Position numbers and translations under genes: made by a program
Assembly: GCA_018398815.1 (NCBI GenBank)
Contig: CM031615.1
Span: 50,669,722-50,733,721, forward strand
Direction of reading: 5' to 3'
Source of the DNA: Conus ventricosus
Taxonomy: Eukaryota > Mollusca > Gastropoda > Neogastropoda > Conidae
DNA length: 64,000 nucleotides
Part shown: positions 25,119-36,164 of the stretch, piece after piece
How positions within the stretch are numbered: position 1 is the first letter of the stretch
Layout of the letters: every line of letters begins with the position of its first letter
The notes under the pieces: generated by a model
The model's input: only the letters and a program-made list of their open reading frames with translations
Told to the model about the DNA's origin: nothing
The model's database searches: none

Positions 25119-25620
25119 TAGAGGGTGGTCTTGTCATAACCATTTTTTTTTTTTTTTTTGTGTGGGGGTCCGTCCTTATTAGGATAGATAGTGTCTGTTA
25201 GGCTTCGTTTCGTCTATTCCCACACCTTTCTATCTTCTCGTCATCTTCACTTCTTTGTTAAGTTCCTTCGGTTCCCCTTAGTCGAATGTAGATGTGTGTT
25301 AGTGTGAATGAATTGTGCTGTTTTTGGTAAACTTCATCTCGTGTGTTCGTTGGGTGGTGTGAACTGACTCTGTGATCTCGCTCCCGTCTCGGAACCCTGT
25401 CAGTTGTGACAATCATTAAGAGAGGGGAAGCTCGGATAAGCTAAGCTGGAGTCCACCTGGAATATCAGAACTTATGGAGAGGAGTGTGGATCTCTCTCCA
25501 GTTGCTGGTGACTGGTCCACATTCTCTTAGGCAGGCCGATCTGTTTGGGCTGCTGTGCTAGGCCACTTGCCGGCGGACCAAGGACCCAGGATAGTTGTTC
25601 TGTATTGATCAGTGAAACCT

Positions 25621-26402
25621 TTCACAGCATCTCAGAGTAGGAGAGACAAACGTTCGATTATCTGGCAGACACCTGTTTTTATTTTCTTTGGTGCTTCACT
25701 GGTGATATGTCTTACAGCCTTTGGTAGAGCAGTCAAGTCATGGAACTTAATTTCACTTTTTTTCGTGTGCTTAGCTACACATCCAGTCTGTGATGCCTGT
25801 CTGATTGACAGGCTGTCAGAGAAACGTGATGGTCAATAATATCTCTATAGAAAAGATCGTGGGGGTGGTGGTTAGTAATTGAAGGGCAGTGGTGATCTGG
25901 AATGGGTGAGATAATGAGTAGAACATTCAAGTAGATGATCTCTCAGATGTTTGATCTTCGTCAGCATCCATTCCACGCACGAACCACGATGTCTGCGCGG
26001 GTAGATAAGGATATGTTTCTGCTTGATGTCATTTCATCATGCACAGGTGGAACGCGGGATGGCCAGGATGCATGTAGGGATGAAAGTGAAAGAGGGAGTG
26101 TGACAGCTTCTTTGAGGTACATAAGACAGCATGCAGCCCTTGTCGTAACCACGAGTGATCACATGCACAACGAGATAGGTGAGGGAGGAGGGGAGAGAGG
26201 AGAGGGGATGAAGCGGGCGACACATTCTGAAGTGACATCACACAGGTCTGTCCCATTGTCGGCAGAGTCGTGTGCTGATCCTGGGATCGGCATGTAACAA
26301 ACAGAAACCAAACCGATGGCGGGAAGAGTGAGAGAAGAGGAGGGGGTTGAGGGGTGAGGGTAGAGACTGAAAAATGTCGTAAATGGCTAATCCTAATTGC
26401 AC

Positions 26403-26440
<38 letters not shown>

Positions 26441-26509
26441 CAGAAAAGTGGATGAGGGGTTGTAGAGGATGATTTGGCTGGCACCTGGCACGTCACACTG
26501 TGTTTCCCT
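25621..26509. other. Intron sequence, no gene recognised
   Basis: Contains a short (GA)n tract at about 26407-26437. No coding or repeat similarity recognised otherwise. Confidence 0.45.
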
Positions 26510-26890
26510 CTTCCTGTAATGTACACATAATGTGGCTGCATAATTGGGCCTATATACTGTGTAAACATCAACTACAGTGGCTGATAAATTGTGTTCGTAT
26601 TAACTGTAATCATGTGCAAAGTATATGAATGCTTAGTTTTATTTATGCTGCCTATAGCTATTATGAACGTATTCTGCGATTAGTTAGTTGTGTTGTTAAT
26701 TCCTTTGGCCATCACCTATAAACTGATTTATGACTTGTTAATTGTTTCCATATTTGATTTACTTATGCAGGAAATAAATGTATTATTGATTAGTTGTTTT
26801 CATATTCCTTGTACTCATATAAGCGACACATTACTAGTTGGTTGTTCACATAATTATTCCATATATCCATCATGTGTAACATGATATTTG
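26510..26890. repeat. Second array of the degenerate 55-65-bp minisatellite
   Basis: Shares the word order GTGGCTG...GTTAGTTGTGTT...CATCATGTG with 21880-22560. About six units. Confidence 0.55.
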
Positions 26891-26957
26891 TATTTTGTTG
26901 GTGTGTTCATGGATATAATGAGAACAATATAAATGGTCAAGATGTGGACATTTTCAG

Positions 26958-27055
26958 AGGTCTTAACTTTTGAAAACTACATCGGGCTTTTCAACAAGCT
27001 TGCGGATGCAGTAAAGTGGATATCAGAATGCAGGGATACAGCCATCTGATCACTG
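26958..27055 (+). CDS. CHST15: CHST15-like sulfotransferase, exon between the two PAPS motifs, one frameshift
   Basis: Acceptor ACATTTTCAG|AGGTC and donor CACTG|GTAAGT. The entry phase fits the preceding exon (A+AG gives Lys), then the frame reads VLTFENYIGLFNKLADAVK. The end must be read one base over as DIRMQGYSHLITG. The frame change falls at the AAA of GCAGTAAAGTGG (about 27009-27017); one additional A would restore it. FENYIGLF matches the EDYLDLF-like segment and LITG the start of the IxGEAS segment of CHST15 enzymes, which is family knowledge. The expected continuation (EAS...W) should open the next exon, which I could not find. Confidence 0.75.
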
Positions 27056-27065
27056 GTAAGTGCAC

Positions 27066-27118
27066 AGACAGACAGACAGACAGACAGACCCCCCCCCCCC
27101 CCCACACACACACACACA
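27066..27118. repeat. (GACA)n, poly-C and (CA)n microsatellite
   Basis: Simple repeat directly inside the donor of the preceding exon. Confidence 0.9.
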
Positions 27119-28162
27119 TTTCAAGTTTGAGTAATCCTTTGACACCAATAAGAGCATGGAAGATTAAAGTTCACTACACATATTTAACATCACTGAAAAA
27201 AATAAAAAGGAGACGGAGAAGCTCGTATATTTTTAAGCGGATCCGTTAGTGAGTGGAACAAACATATCTATCAAAAAACTCTAACATGGCAATAGAAATA
27301 AATAAACTAGCAAAGTGTAGACCAGCAGTTGCTGCATATGTGTTTAAATGATGAAAATGTTGCGTAATTGGTTTTAATAACAGATGAGAAACTGCAATGA
27401 ATGAAACATTCTTCGTAAGTGTATACTTTTTCCTAGGTTCCGAGCGTTTCAGACATTCCAGATAAACTTGAATTCAATTCCAAGTACCCCAATCAATATT
27501 TTTGCAAAGATGATTTCCATGGGCTTTTCCATTCTATCCATTTAAGTAAATTTCAAGGTTATGTGACTACATCGAAAACAAATAAACAGGCAATTAAGAC
27601 ATCAGGTAACTACATCATGTGCTGCTGTCGTCCGTAACATTCCTCAAACTTTCTATTGAACAAACAAAATTAGTGCTCCACTCTGACGTAGTTTTCATTA
27701 GCGCTTATTATTATCTTGAAGCTCCTATGTTATTTTATATGCAATGAAGAATACTTGAATGTCACCAACGAACACAGAAGAGCAACATAGGCCAAACATC
27801 TTGTGATCCATTGCATTCCACATTCATACATCAGAAAAACTCGCCACATAATGTAAACTTGATTGTTCACTGTATTTTATGTAATGTTCTCAAGAACATA
27901 AAGGCTGTTTCAGAAGAGTCCTGAAGTTTATTCATAGAAACCACATCTCTTAAGATATCAAAATAAGTGTAAGATGTAGTCCTTATTTTACACACATATG
28001 CACGAATCTGAACTACACTTCATTCTAGTTGCCCTGATCATCACAATCTTAAAGAACAGCTCATACCAAAGAAGTGGTGTATCCGTCTTAAAGAATTTAG
28101 ATTCTCACGACTGATTGCTGATGCTGAAAATAGCACGACACATTATGAAACAAACCCACCAT

Positions 28163-28237
<75 letters not shown>

Positions 28238-28372
28238 ATTCTCTCTCTCTCTCTCTCTACATCTGACGTGCCACGAGCAACTGCTATTCATGGAGTTATG
28301 TTAAAATTTCACCTCCACCCTCTCTCTTAATAGTGATGTGAAGCAGCAACTTTCTGGTACTTACTTATCCAA

Positions 28373-30314
28373 TGTCACGAGTTTGTCACGAGGCCTACGA
28401 CGTTCGACCCACCTAGGGTGGCGGAATTACTTATTTGTTTTATTGTCGTTGCTGTTGTCGTGTAGCCGTCCCTTAGGGTGGCTTGTGGTGCAGTTGCACC
28501 TTGGTGTGGTTCAGCTCAACTTCGGTTTGCTTTCTCTCTCTCTCTCTCTAATTCCACCCGCCCGTGCTATTCATCCTGCAAGTTCACGGGTGGCCGGTAC
28601 CTTTCTCTCGAACTTTCTGTCTGTCGGCCTCTCGCCTGTCTTTTTACCTGTCGCACGTGCTTCGTTTCTTTAGTTTGAAGTATGCTCACTCTGTGACGCA
28701 GCATGGCATGTTGGCCGCCATTGCTGAGGGAGGTTAGCTCTTCACTCGAGCGGAAGATGTCTCTGGGGGCGCTGCTCCAGTCCTGGTTCATTACCTTATC
28801 GTCGAGAGTACAGTCAGTACTTTCAATTCCTGCAGTCGGCCTGTAGGAGAGGGACATCATTTCTTCTGTTTCCGCATCTTCGCCTCTGTCCTCTCGACTG
28901 GACAGAGGGTAGAGAGAGTCCTTTGACCCGCCTCTTCGGGTCACCACGGGTAGCTGTAAGCATCAGTTTCGTGTCTGTTTGTTTTGAATTTGTTGTTGTT
29001 AGCCGGCTTAGTCTTCACTTTTGCGCAATTTTTCTTTGTTTTCGAAATGTAAGAGAAATATTGTGTGAGACCTTTTCTCTGGTTAATTCCATCTTTAACC
29101 TGGCCATTCTAAATTATTTCCAAAATTCTTTCTCCTGTTTATGTATCTGGTGATGCGGTAGTCGGTGGGAAGGGAGAGAACCTGGTGATTCAGGGTTGGA
29201 ACTCGCTTGGTCTCGCTCGTCCGCCCCTGTCACATTCGCCGGACTTTATCCTTCGGCCACCGTCTGTTTGTGTGTGCAAGGAGAGCGAGTTTTATGTTCA
29301 CGAGCGTGCGTGCGCATGATTTATCGTTCGGATGCGTGGTTGGAGATTTGTGTTATTTTGAAATGTGTTTATAAAATGTGACAGTTGTGCCATTGAATTA
29401 TTATTTGCAAATGTGGTGGCAGTTATTAAGCGATGGTCGCTGTGTTGATTTATTTCCTAAGGAAGGAAAACGTTAAGCGTGAGTGAGAGAAGGGTGAAGA
29501 TAATTCATATTTGTTTTATAACCTGTTGATTTAATGCAGTCTTTACCTGCATCGTGTGAGAAGACTTGATTCAATGGGTGTACTGTGTGCGTTTAATACA
29601 CTTCCCCTCGCCCATCATGCGAGTGGCTGATAAGACTTGACAGCAATGGTCAGACGGTACTGACGGCAGGGTTCCAGTACCCTTCTTCCTCCTCCTTCCT
29701 TCTTCTTTTCCTCCTCTCCGACTCTCCTCCCAGCTACGTCCTCCCCCCTCCCGGGGGCTTCACCTGGAGCACGAACTGGATGGTGCCACGTGCTGGTCGA
29801 GGCCACGTTCTGGCTGAGACCACGGACGAGATGGTGCCACGCGCTGGTCGAGGCCACGCCTGGTCGGGACCGTGGACTGCTAGGGAGCCCGCCGTCTCGA
29901 CTGGCCGGCCTGGACCCCGTCAGGACCTCCAGTAACAGCTACGTCCCCCCCCCCCCCCCCGGGACACGCTCTTCACTGCCCGCTTGGGAGTCGAGGGTGT
30001 CGGCTTTGGGCGACTCCCTGCGAGAACCAACCGGCTCGGAGCACCTAGTGCGACAGGGTGCTCCCTGCGGACTTGACAGGGGCAGGGATGTGGACGCACT
30101 CCGTGGTGTGAGAAAGGGTCAATACTGAAATATTTCTTTATAATTGTGTACATGTCATATGTGTTGGAATGTTTATTTTGCTGGTGTGAATAAATGGGGT
30201 GTTGTATCGTAATCTTTATTGTGTGGTCTCTTGCGGAGCGTGTGAGGTCAGTCACTCCTTCACTCCCACCTAGACCGATCTGTCAGGGCAGACCTCCAGG
30301 GGTCGGTCGTGACA
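28373..30314 (+). repeat. 5' LTR, left copy
   Basis: 1942 bp, matching 34198-36159. It contains a CT tract (about 28532-28550), a CACGTG box near 28656 and another near 29788, a twofold repeat of GATGGTGCCACG...GGTCGAGGCCACG (about 29780-29870), a C-run (about 29946-29960), and an AATAAA signal near 30188 followed by a TG-rich stretch, which suits the R/U5 boundary. Confidence 0.92.
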
Positions 30315-30318
30315 ATTG

Positions 30319-30336
30319 TGGGGGCTCGTCCGGGAT
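30319..30336 (+). promoter_or_regulatory. Primer-binding site, tRNA-Pro type
   Basis: TGGGGGCTCGTCCGGGAT, four bases after the LTR end, equals the full 18-base tRNA-Pro PBS known from murine leukaemia viruses. It primes minus-strand synthesis. Confidence 0.93.
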
Positions 30337-31040
30337 GTGAAGGGCTCTGGCTGTCTCTCTCTCGTTTCGCAGAGTACCTGTTTAGTTTTGTCTGTTTTGT
30401 ATATGTTTAGTCAGTTTGTCGTGTTTGTTCGTGGGTGGTTGGCTGGGTGACTCTAGCGTGAAGGGAGTCTTGTTGTGGCCTGAGGGAACATCCGGCGTGA
30501 CTCGGGAGTCGAGTGAGACCAGGGGGAGTCGACCGCGTCCAGACCTCCTTCCGCCGGGTACCTCACGCAGTACGGCCGTAAGTCTTGCCCTTCTGTTGCC
30601 GCTCAGTCTTCCATTCCTGTTTTGTATTTAGCCAATTCTTGTTTTTTTTTTCTCTACCGGGTTGTTGAGTACAGGGGGGTGTATCGGACGCTAGTGTTTT
30701 TTTTTTTTTCTCTCTCCGGATCCCGTCTGCTAGGTTTTTGTTTTGTTTTTTTTCCGGCCAGCCCCACCGCACTGTTGCTCGTGCTGTAGAGCGCGGTGTT
30801 GCCAGAGTGGGGGCAGCCGGACATAGTTTTTGTTTTGTTTTTTTTTCGGTGAGCCCCACCGCACTGTTGCTCGTGCTGTAGAGCGCGGTGTTGCCAGAGT
30901 GGGAGCAGCCGGAACTTGTCCGCACACACGCACACACACACATACACACATATACACACGCCCTAAAAATATTTGTTTTTTTTTTCTTCTCTAGTGGAAT
31001 TGTTTTTCCCCTGTATTTGGAAACTGTAGGATATTGTTGT
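30337..31040 (+). other. Gypsy leader with twofold about 105-bp repeat, left copy
   Basis: Two tandem units (about 30735-30825 and 30832-30915) contain AGCCCCACCGCACTGTTGCT and GTGTTGCCAGAGTGG, each preceded by a TTTTGTTTTG run. A CA tract follows. It lies between PBS and the gag ATG, where packaging or translation-control RNA structures are expected. Confidence 0.7.
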
Positions 31041-32600
31041 ATGGCGACGTCCGGCGCTGGTGGTGTGGCGACGCGTGCGTCGAAGAAGAAGGGTATTCAA
31101 AATGTTACTGTAGTCCCTACTATTAGTACCAGTACTTCGACTACGGTAACTTCTACCTATTCCAGTGCTGTAGCAGGTACCCAGTGAGTACCTTTACTAC
31201 CTCTTCGCTGGGGGGTCTCCCTGTCGAGACCCCGACTGGCACTTCCGCTCGGAAGCGTCAGAGTATAGCGAAGCAACTGTGGGCTTCTGTTGAGTCGCAG
31301 AGACCGAAACCTTCTCCTCTCCAGGCTTCCCTCGTAAGGGGCATGCCCCAGAAGACTTTCCTTATGGGAAAGTCGAGACCCAAGGGACGGGTCAGACGGA
31401 TCATCCTCCGTGTCGGGAGTGGTGAACCCCGCTCAGGATATCACCTCTGTCCTTATGTTTCTGGAGCGACAGCGACGGGAGGATGAGGCCCAACGTAGGG
31501 AAGAGGCGCTAGGCAGGAAGCTCTGCGTAGGGAAGAGCGTAGGAAGAGCGTAGAGAGGAGGCCGCTAGACAGGAGGCTCTGCGCAGAGAGGAGACTGACA
31601 GACAGGAGATTATGCATAGGGAAGAGGCTATGCTGCGCAGAGAAAGGCTGCCCGACAGGAGGCCCTTCGTAAGGAAGAGGCTGCTCAGCGTAGGGAAGAA
31701 GCTGCCCGACAGAGGCCCTTCGTAAGGAAGAAGCTGCCCGACAGGAGGCCTTCGTAAGGAAGAGGCTGCCAGACAGGAGGATCAGCGTAGGGAGGAGGCT
31801 GCCCTCCGTAGGGAAGAACTAGACAGGATGGAGGCTCTGCGTAGGGAGGAGATGGAACAACTTCTTTCGCGGCCTCCCGCTTCTGTAAACCAGGGGGTTA
31901 ATCACCAGGCAGGTGATAGAGTTAGAGGCCCAAAGTTAAAGCTTCCAGAGTTCAGACTAGTGAGGACATTGATATGTTCTTAGAGCATATTCGACAAGGT
32001 TGCTTGTTCATACCAATTGTCTGAGGAGCAAAAGGCTATGCAACCTTTTTTCTGGATTATCTGGTGCTGCAAGGGAGTGTGGTGCTCACTCTAAATGAAG
32101 GTGCGTCTTATGCAAACATGCAGTTGGCTCTGCGTAAGCGTTTCCCACCTTACCCCAGAGACCTACAGGAGGAAGTTTAGGTCCATGAAGAAGAATAATG
32201 ATGAGACCTTCGTGCAGTTTGGTGATAGGCTGCGCAGACGCTAGGGTACTGGCGTCAGTTAGCTAGTTGGAGCTGGAGGATCTGATCCTCATTGAACAGC
32301 TCACCAACACTGTGTCCCCAGAGTTGAGGATCCGGATAGGCGAGACAGCACCTCAGATTTCGCGGCTGCGATTCACACCGCTGAGGTGTTTGCTGAAGCT
32401 CGCAGGGCTTATGGGCATCGCCCAGATACGGAGAGGAAGCCCTCCACAGGATTTGGTAGCAAAGGTGCCGACAACTGCTAGTGGGGGGAACAAGGCAGGC
32501 AGTTCATCGGGGATTTCAGCGCCCGACTGTGTTTTCTTTGTGGTCGTCCTGGCCAATTAGGAAAGATTGTCCTAAAGCCGCTGGTAGTCATGGGCTAGTC
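31041..32600 (+). pseudogene. Gypsy gag, left copy, frameshifted
   Basis: ATG at 31041 starts MATSGAGGVATRASKKKG. The order is then a Thr/Ser/Pro-rich N-terminus, a coiled-coil of REEAARQEALRR-type units (about 31490-31860), LKLPEF (about 31938) and a capsid region with LRIRIGETAP (about 32325-32360), ending in a CCHC knuckle with KDCPKAAGSHG. Frames change several times. See the right copy for a longer open version. Confidence 0.8.
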
Positions 32601-32689
32601 CTTTCCAGCATCCTCGTGCCTCGGCTAACGTGGGGTCCATCCAAGCTTCTGGTGGTACAGAGTGTCCAGTGTTTCTTTCTGTTGTTGGT

Positions 32690-33845
32690 TCATCCTTGGT
32701 CGACACCATCAGGGATTCGGGAGCATCAACACTCTTTGTGGATAAGGATTTAGTTTCCCCTAAGGCCCGGCGGGGCGCCAGTTACGATGTGTGCGGGTTG
32801 GAGGCTGTTTTACCTCCACCCGTCCTTCTGTACTTATTCCTATCTCCACCCCTACTTCTGTGGCGAGTATGGGCCATCGCGGTGGAGCGACCTCTGTATT
32901 CCCTTATCGTAGGGAATACGATCACCTTCGCAGACGGACGCAGTCAGTCCGTGTCTACGGATTTGCCCGTACAGGCGTGTGTGGGAGTCACCACACGCGC
33001 CAAAGCTAAGAAGCAGGAACAGGAATTGCGTCCCGTCCTCCAGCCGATCTCTGACGAGGTTCTGGCCAGGGCCGATCCTGCTTCATCGCTCGTCTTCAGG
33101 CCAAGGACTGGGATGTCCAACGCCTGCGACGACTGGTGGATCGTCCCGCTCAGTCGGCCCGACACGCCAAGGTGAGCTTCAAGCTCCACAAGGGGATCCT
33201 TTTTAGGGTTTTTACCCAGGCAGATCGTGTGGCCAAGCAGCTTGTGGTTCCCCAAAGCTTGAGAGAGTCTGTCCTCCGGCAGGCCCACGATTCCCCCATG
33301 GCAGGTCATATGGCTCCAAGCGGACTCTCGAGCGAGTTGGGCAGGATTTCTTCTGGCCAGGGATCAACTCACAGGTCAGGCAGTACTGCCGCAGTTGCGA
33401 TGTCTGCCAACGGACAACGCCTAGGGGTCGCTTGAAGCGTGTTCCCCTAGGGTCAGTGCCACGGGTTGGGGAGCCATTCAGCAAGGTTGGGGTCGACCTG
33501 GTGGGACCCATTAATCCTCCATCCGATCGCGGTCACCGCTACACTTCGGTAGTGGTAGAATCTGTGAGTCGATACCCAGAGGCTGTCCCGCTTAGGACTA
33601 TCGATGCCCTACTGTTGCTGAATCTCTCAGGCAGATTTGGACGCGCACTGGCGTGCCCAAGAAGAAGTACGGCCGGAAGTTTGTACTGGAGAGCGATCAT
33701 CATCCTCTCCAGTGCCTGGACCGGATCCGGCCAGTCAGTCATCGACTCATGAGTTAGGCAGTGGAGCTGCAGAGTCATACGTTCACTTTCCGTCATATCA
33801 AGGGTTCCTGTAATACGGATGCTGACTATCTTAGCCGAGCTCGTA
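32690..33845 (+). pseudogene. Gypsy pol remnant: protease, integrase start, RNase H end, left copy
   Basis: Protease motif DSGAS is at 32714-32728 with TLFVDKDLV following. A linker with TRAKAKKQEQE (about 32992-33025) leads to integrase: HDSPMAGH (about 33287-33310), CRSCDVC (about 33385-33408), KVGVDLVGP (about 33485-33510) and SVSRYPEAVPLR. After WTRTGVP (about 33635-33657) the sequence passes directly into RNase H C-terminal residues, ESDHHPLQCL (about 33690-33720) and DADYLSRA (about 33817-33840). RT and the SDxGS part of integrase are absent. The element must depend on a relative for reverse transcription, if it moves at all. Confidence 0.82.
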
Positions 33846-34186
33846 GTTAGCATATTGGAAAATCAGTCAGAGGGACACCTCCCCTCAACCAGGGTTATAT
33901 CCCTTTTTGGTCTCTGTATCAGGTGTAGTGACAGTTGTCACTTCAGTGAGGTTAACGGTAGTGAATCACCAATGGTTCGTATTGTTTACTTTCATGTTGA
34001 AGGTTGCTTAGTTGTTTGATAAATGTAGTATTATGTATTCCTCAGTGTGATTCTATCGTGGAATGTTTGTATTGGATTTTTCGTACTCTGTCGATCGCAG
34101 AGAGTTGGGTTCGGTCCATTGTTGTGAAGTTGCCACATGCGACAAGGTTCAAAGGAGCACTGTATCTCAGAGAAACAGATGCTTTT

Positions 34187-34195
34187 AGAAGGGGG
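34187..34195 (+). promoter_or_regulatory. Polypurine tract, left copy
   Basis: AGAAGGGGG two bases before the 3' LTR. Confidence 0.8.
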
Positions 34196-34197
34196 TT

Positions 34198-36159
34198 TGT
34201 CACGAGTTTGTCACGAGGCCTACGACGTTCGACCCACCTAGGGTGGCGGAATTACTTATTTGTTTATTGTCGTTGCTGTTGTCGTGTAGCCGTCCCTTAG
34301 GGTGGCTTGTGGTGCAGTTGCACCTTGGTGTGGTTCAGCTCAACTTCGGTTTGCTTCTCTCTCTCTCTCTCTAATTCCACCGCCCGTGCTATTCATCCTG
34401 CAAGTTCACGGGTGGCCGGTACCTTTCCTCTCGAACTTTCTGTCTGTCGGCCTCTCGCCTGTCTTTTTACCTGTCGCACGTGCTTCGTTTCTTTTTAGTT
34501 TGAAGTATGCTCACTCTGTGACGCAGCATGGCATGTTGGCCGCCATTGCTGAGGGAGGTTAGCTCTTCACTCGAGCGGAAGATGTCTCTGGGGCGCTGCT
34601 CCAGTCCTGGTTCTTTACCTTATCGTCGAGAGTACAGTCAGTACTTTCAATTCCTGCAGTCGGCCTGTAGGAGAGGGACATCATTTCTTCTGTTTCCGCA
34701 TCTTCGCCTCTGTCCTCTCGACTGGACAGAGGGGTAGAGAGAGTCCTTTTGACCCGCCTCTTCGGGGTCACCCACGGGTAGCTGGTAAGCATCAGTTTTC
34801 GTGTCTGTTTGTTTTGATTTGTTGTTGTTAGCCGGCTAGTCTTCACTTTTGCGCAATTTTCTTTTGTTTTCGAAATTGTAAGAGAAATATTGTGTGAGAC
34901 CTTTTCTCTGGTTAATTCCATCTTTAACCTGGCCATTCTAAATTATTTCCAAAATCTTTCTCCTGTTTATGTATCTGGTGATGCGGTAGTCGGTGGGGAA
35001 GGGAGAGAACCTGGTGATTCAGGGTTGGAACTCGCTTGGTCTCGCTCGTCCGCCCCTGTCACATTCGCCGGACTTTTATCCTTCGGCACCGTCTGTTTGT
35101 GTGTGCAAGGAGAGCGAGTTTTATGTTCCGAGCGTGCGTGCGCATGATTTATCGTTCGGATGCGTGGTTGGAGATTTGTGTTATTTTGAAATGTGTTTAT
35201 AAAATGTGACAGTTGTGCCATTGAATTATTATTTGCAAATGTGGTGGCAGTTATTAAGCGATGGTCCGCTGTGTTGATTTATTTCCTAAGGAAGGAAAAC
35301 GTTAAGCGTGAGTGAGAGAAGGGTGAAGATAATTCATATTTGTCTTATAACCTGTTGATTTAATGCAGTCTTTTACCTGCATCGTGTGAGAAGACTTGAT
35401 TCAATGGGTGTAACTGTGTGCGTTTAATACACTTCCTCCTCGCCCATCATGCGAGTGGCTGATAAGACTTGACAGCAATGGTCAGACGGTACTGACGGCA
35501 GGGTTTCCAGTACCCTTCCCCTTTCCTCTCCTTCCTTCTTCTTTTCCTCCTCTCCGACTCTCCTCCCAGCTACGTCCTCCCCCCTCCCGGGGGCTTCACC
35601 TGGAGCACGAACTGGATGGTGCCACGTGCTGGTCGAGGCCACGTTCTGGCTGAGACACGGACGAGATGGGTGCCACGCGCTGGTCGAGGCCACGCCTTGG
35701 TCGGGACCGTGGACTGCTAGGGGAGCCCGCCGTCCTCGACTGGCCGGCCTGGACCCCGTCCAGGACCTCCAGTAACAGCTACGTCCCCCCCCCCCCCCCC
35801 CCCCGGGACACGCTCTTCACTGCCCGCTTGGAGTCGAGGGTGTCGGCTTTGGGCGACTCCCTGCGAGAACCAACCCGGCTCTGGAGCACCTAGTGCGACA
35901 GGGTTGCTCCCTGCGGACTTGACAGGGGCAGGGATGTGGACGCACTCCGTGGTGTGAGAAAGGGTCAATACTGGAAATATTTCTTTATAATTGTGTACAT
36001 GTCATATGTGTTGGAATGTTTATTTGCTGGTGTGAATAAATGGGGTGTTGTATCGTAATCTTATTGTGTGGTCTCTTGCGGAGCGTGTGAGGTCAGTCAC
36101 TCCTTCACTCCACCTAGACCGATCCTGTCAGGGCAGACCTCCAGGGGTCGGTCGTGACA
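34198..36159 (+). repeat. 3' LTR, left copy
   Basis: 1962-bp partner of 28373-30314. Differences are mostly homopolymer-length changes. Confidence 0.92.
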
Positions 36160-36164
36160 TCCAA

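Larger units (their letters stand above)
22992..25411. mobile_element. Solo LTR (2.4 kb) with ATCAT target-site duplication
   Basis: Begins TGTCACAA at 22992 and ends TTGTGACA at 25411, an 8-bp inverted terminal match with TG...CA ends. It is flanked by ATCAT on both sides (22987-22991 and 25412-25416). The related segment near 36410 has the uninterrupted sequence TTTCATCATTAAGAGAAG, an empty-site equivalent. It holds a C-run, a 30-bp minisatellite, a CT tract and a G-run but no retroelement protein, so a solo LTR left by recombination is the best reading. It differs in sequence from both other LTR families here. Confidence 0.75.
22570..25620. repeat. Diverged paralogue of the intronic segment at 28260-28372 plus 36160-36600, interrupted by a solo LTR
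   Basis: Sequence left of the solo LTR (TTCCGGTACTCTTTGAAAAAG, TTTTTTCTCGGGACTGT, GACAGAATCAGG, GAACTGACACAAGG) matches in order the sequence after the Gypsy element at 36160-36420. Sequence right of it (CATTAAGAGAGG, GGAATATCAGAACTTATGG, GATCTCTCTCC) matches 36410-36560. It is a moderately diverged intronic duplication or dispersed repeat of unknown origin. Confidence 0.7.
28373..36159 (+). mobile_element. Ty3/Gypsy LTR retrotransposon, internally deleted (no RT), left copy
   Basis: LTRs at 28373-30314 and 34198-36159 begin TGTCACGA and end TCGTGACA and are nearly identical. Target duplication TCCAA flanks it at 28368-28372 and 36160-36164. Inside are a tRNA-Pro-type PBS, leader repeats, gag with coiled coil and CCHC knuckle, an aspartic protease DSGAS, integrase zinc finger and start of its core, then the C-terminal end of RNase H and a polypurine tract. 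No RT is present. Near-identical LTRs suggest a recent insertion. Many single-base indels break its frames; the right copy is cleaner, so most are likely sequencing errors. Confidence 0.92.

Noticed and set aside
28567..28947. Open frames within the Gypsy LTRs as LTR-encoded proteins
   Set aside because: They change frame between LTR copies through indels and have no recognisable domain.
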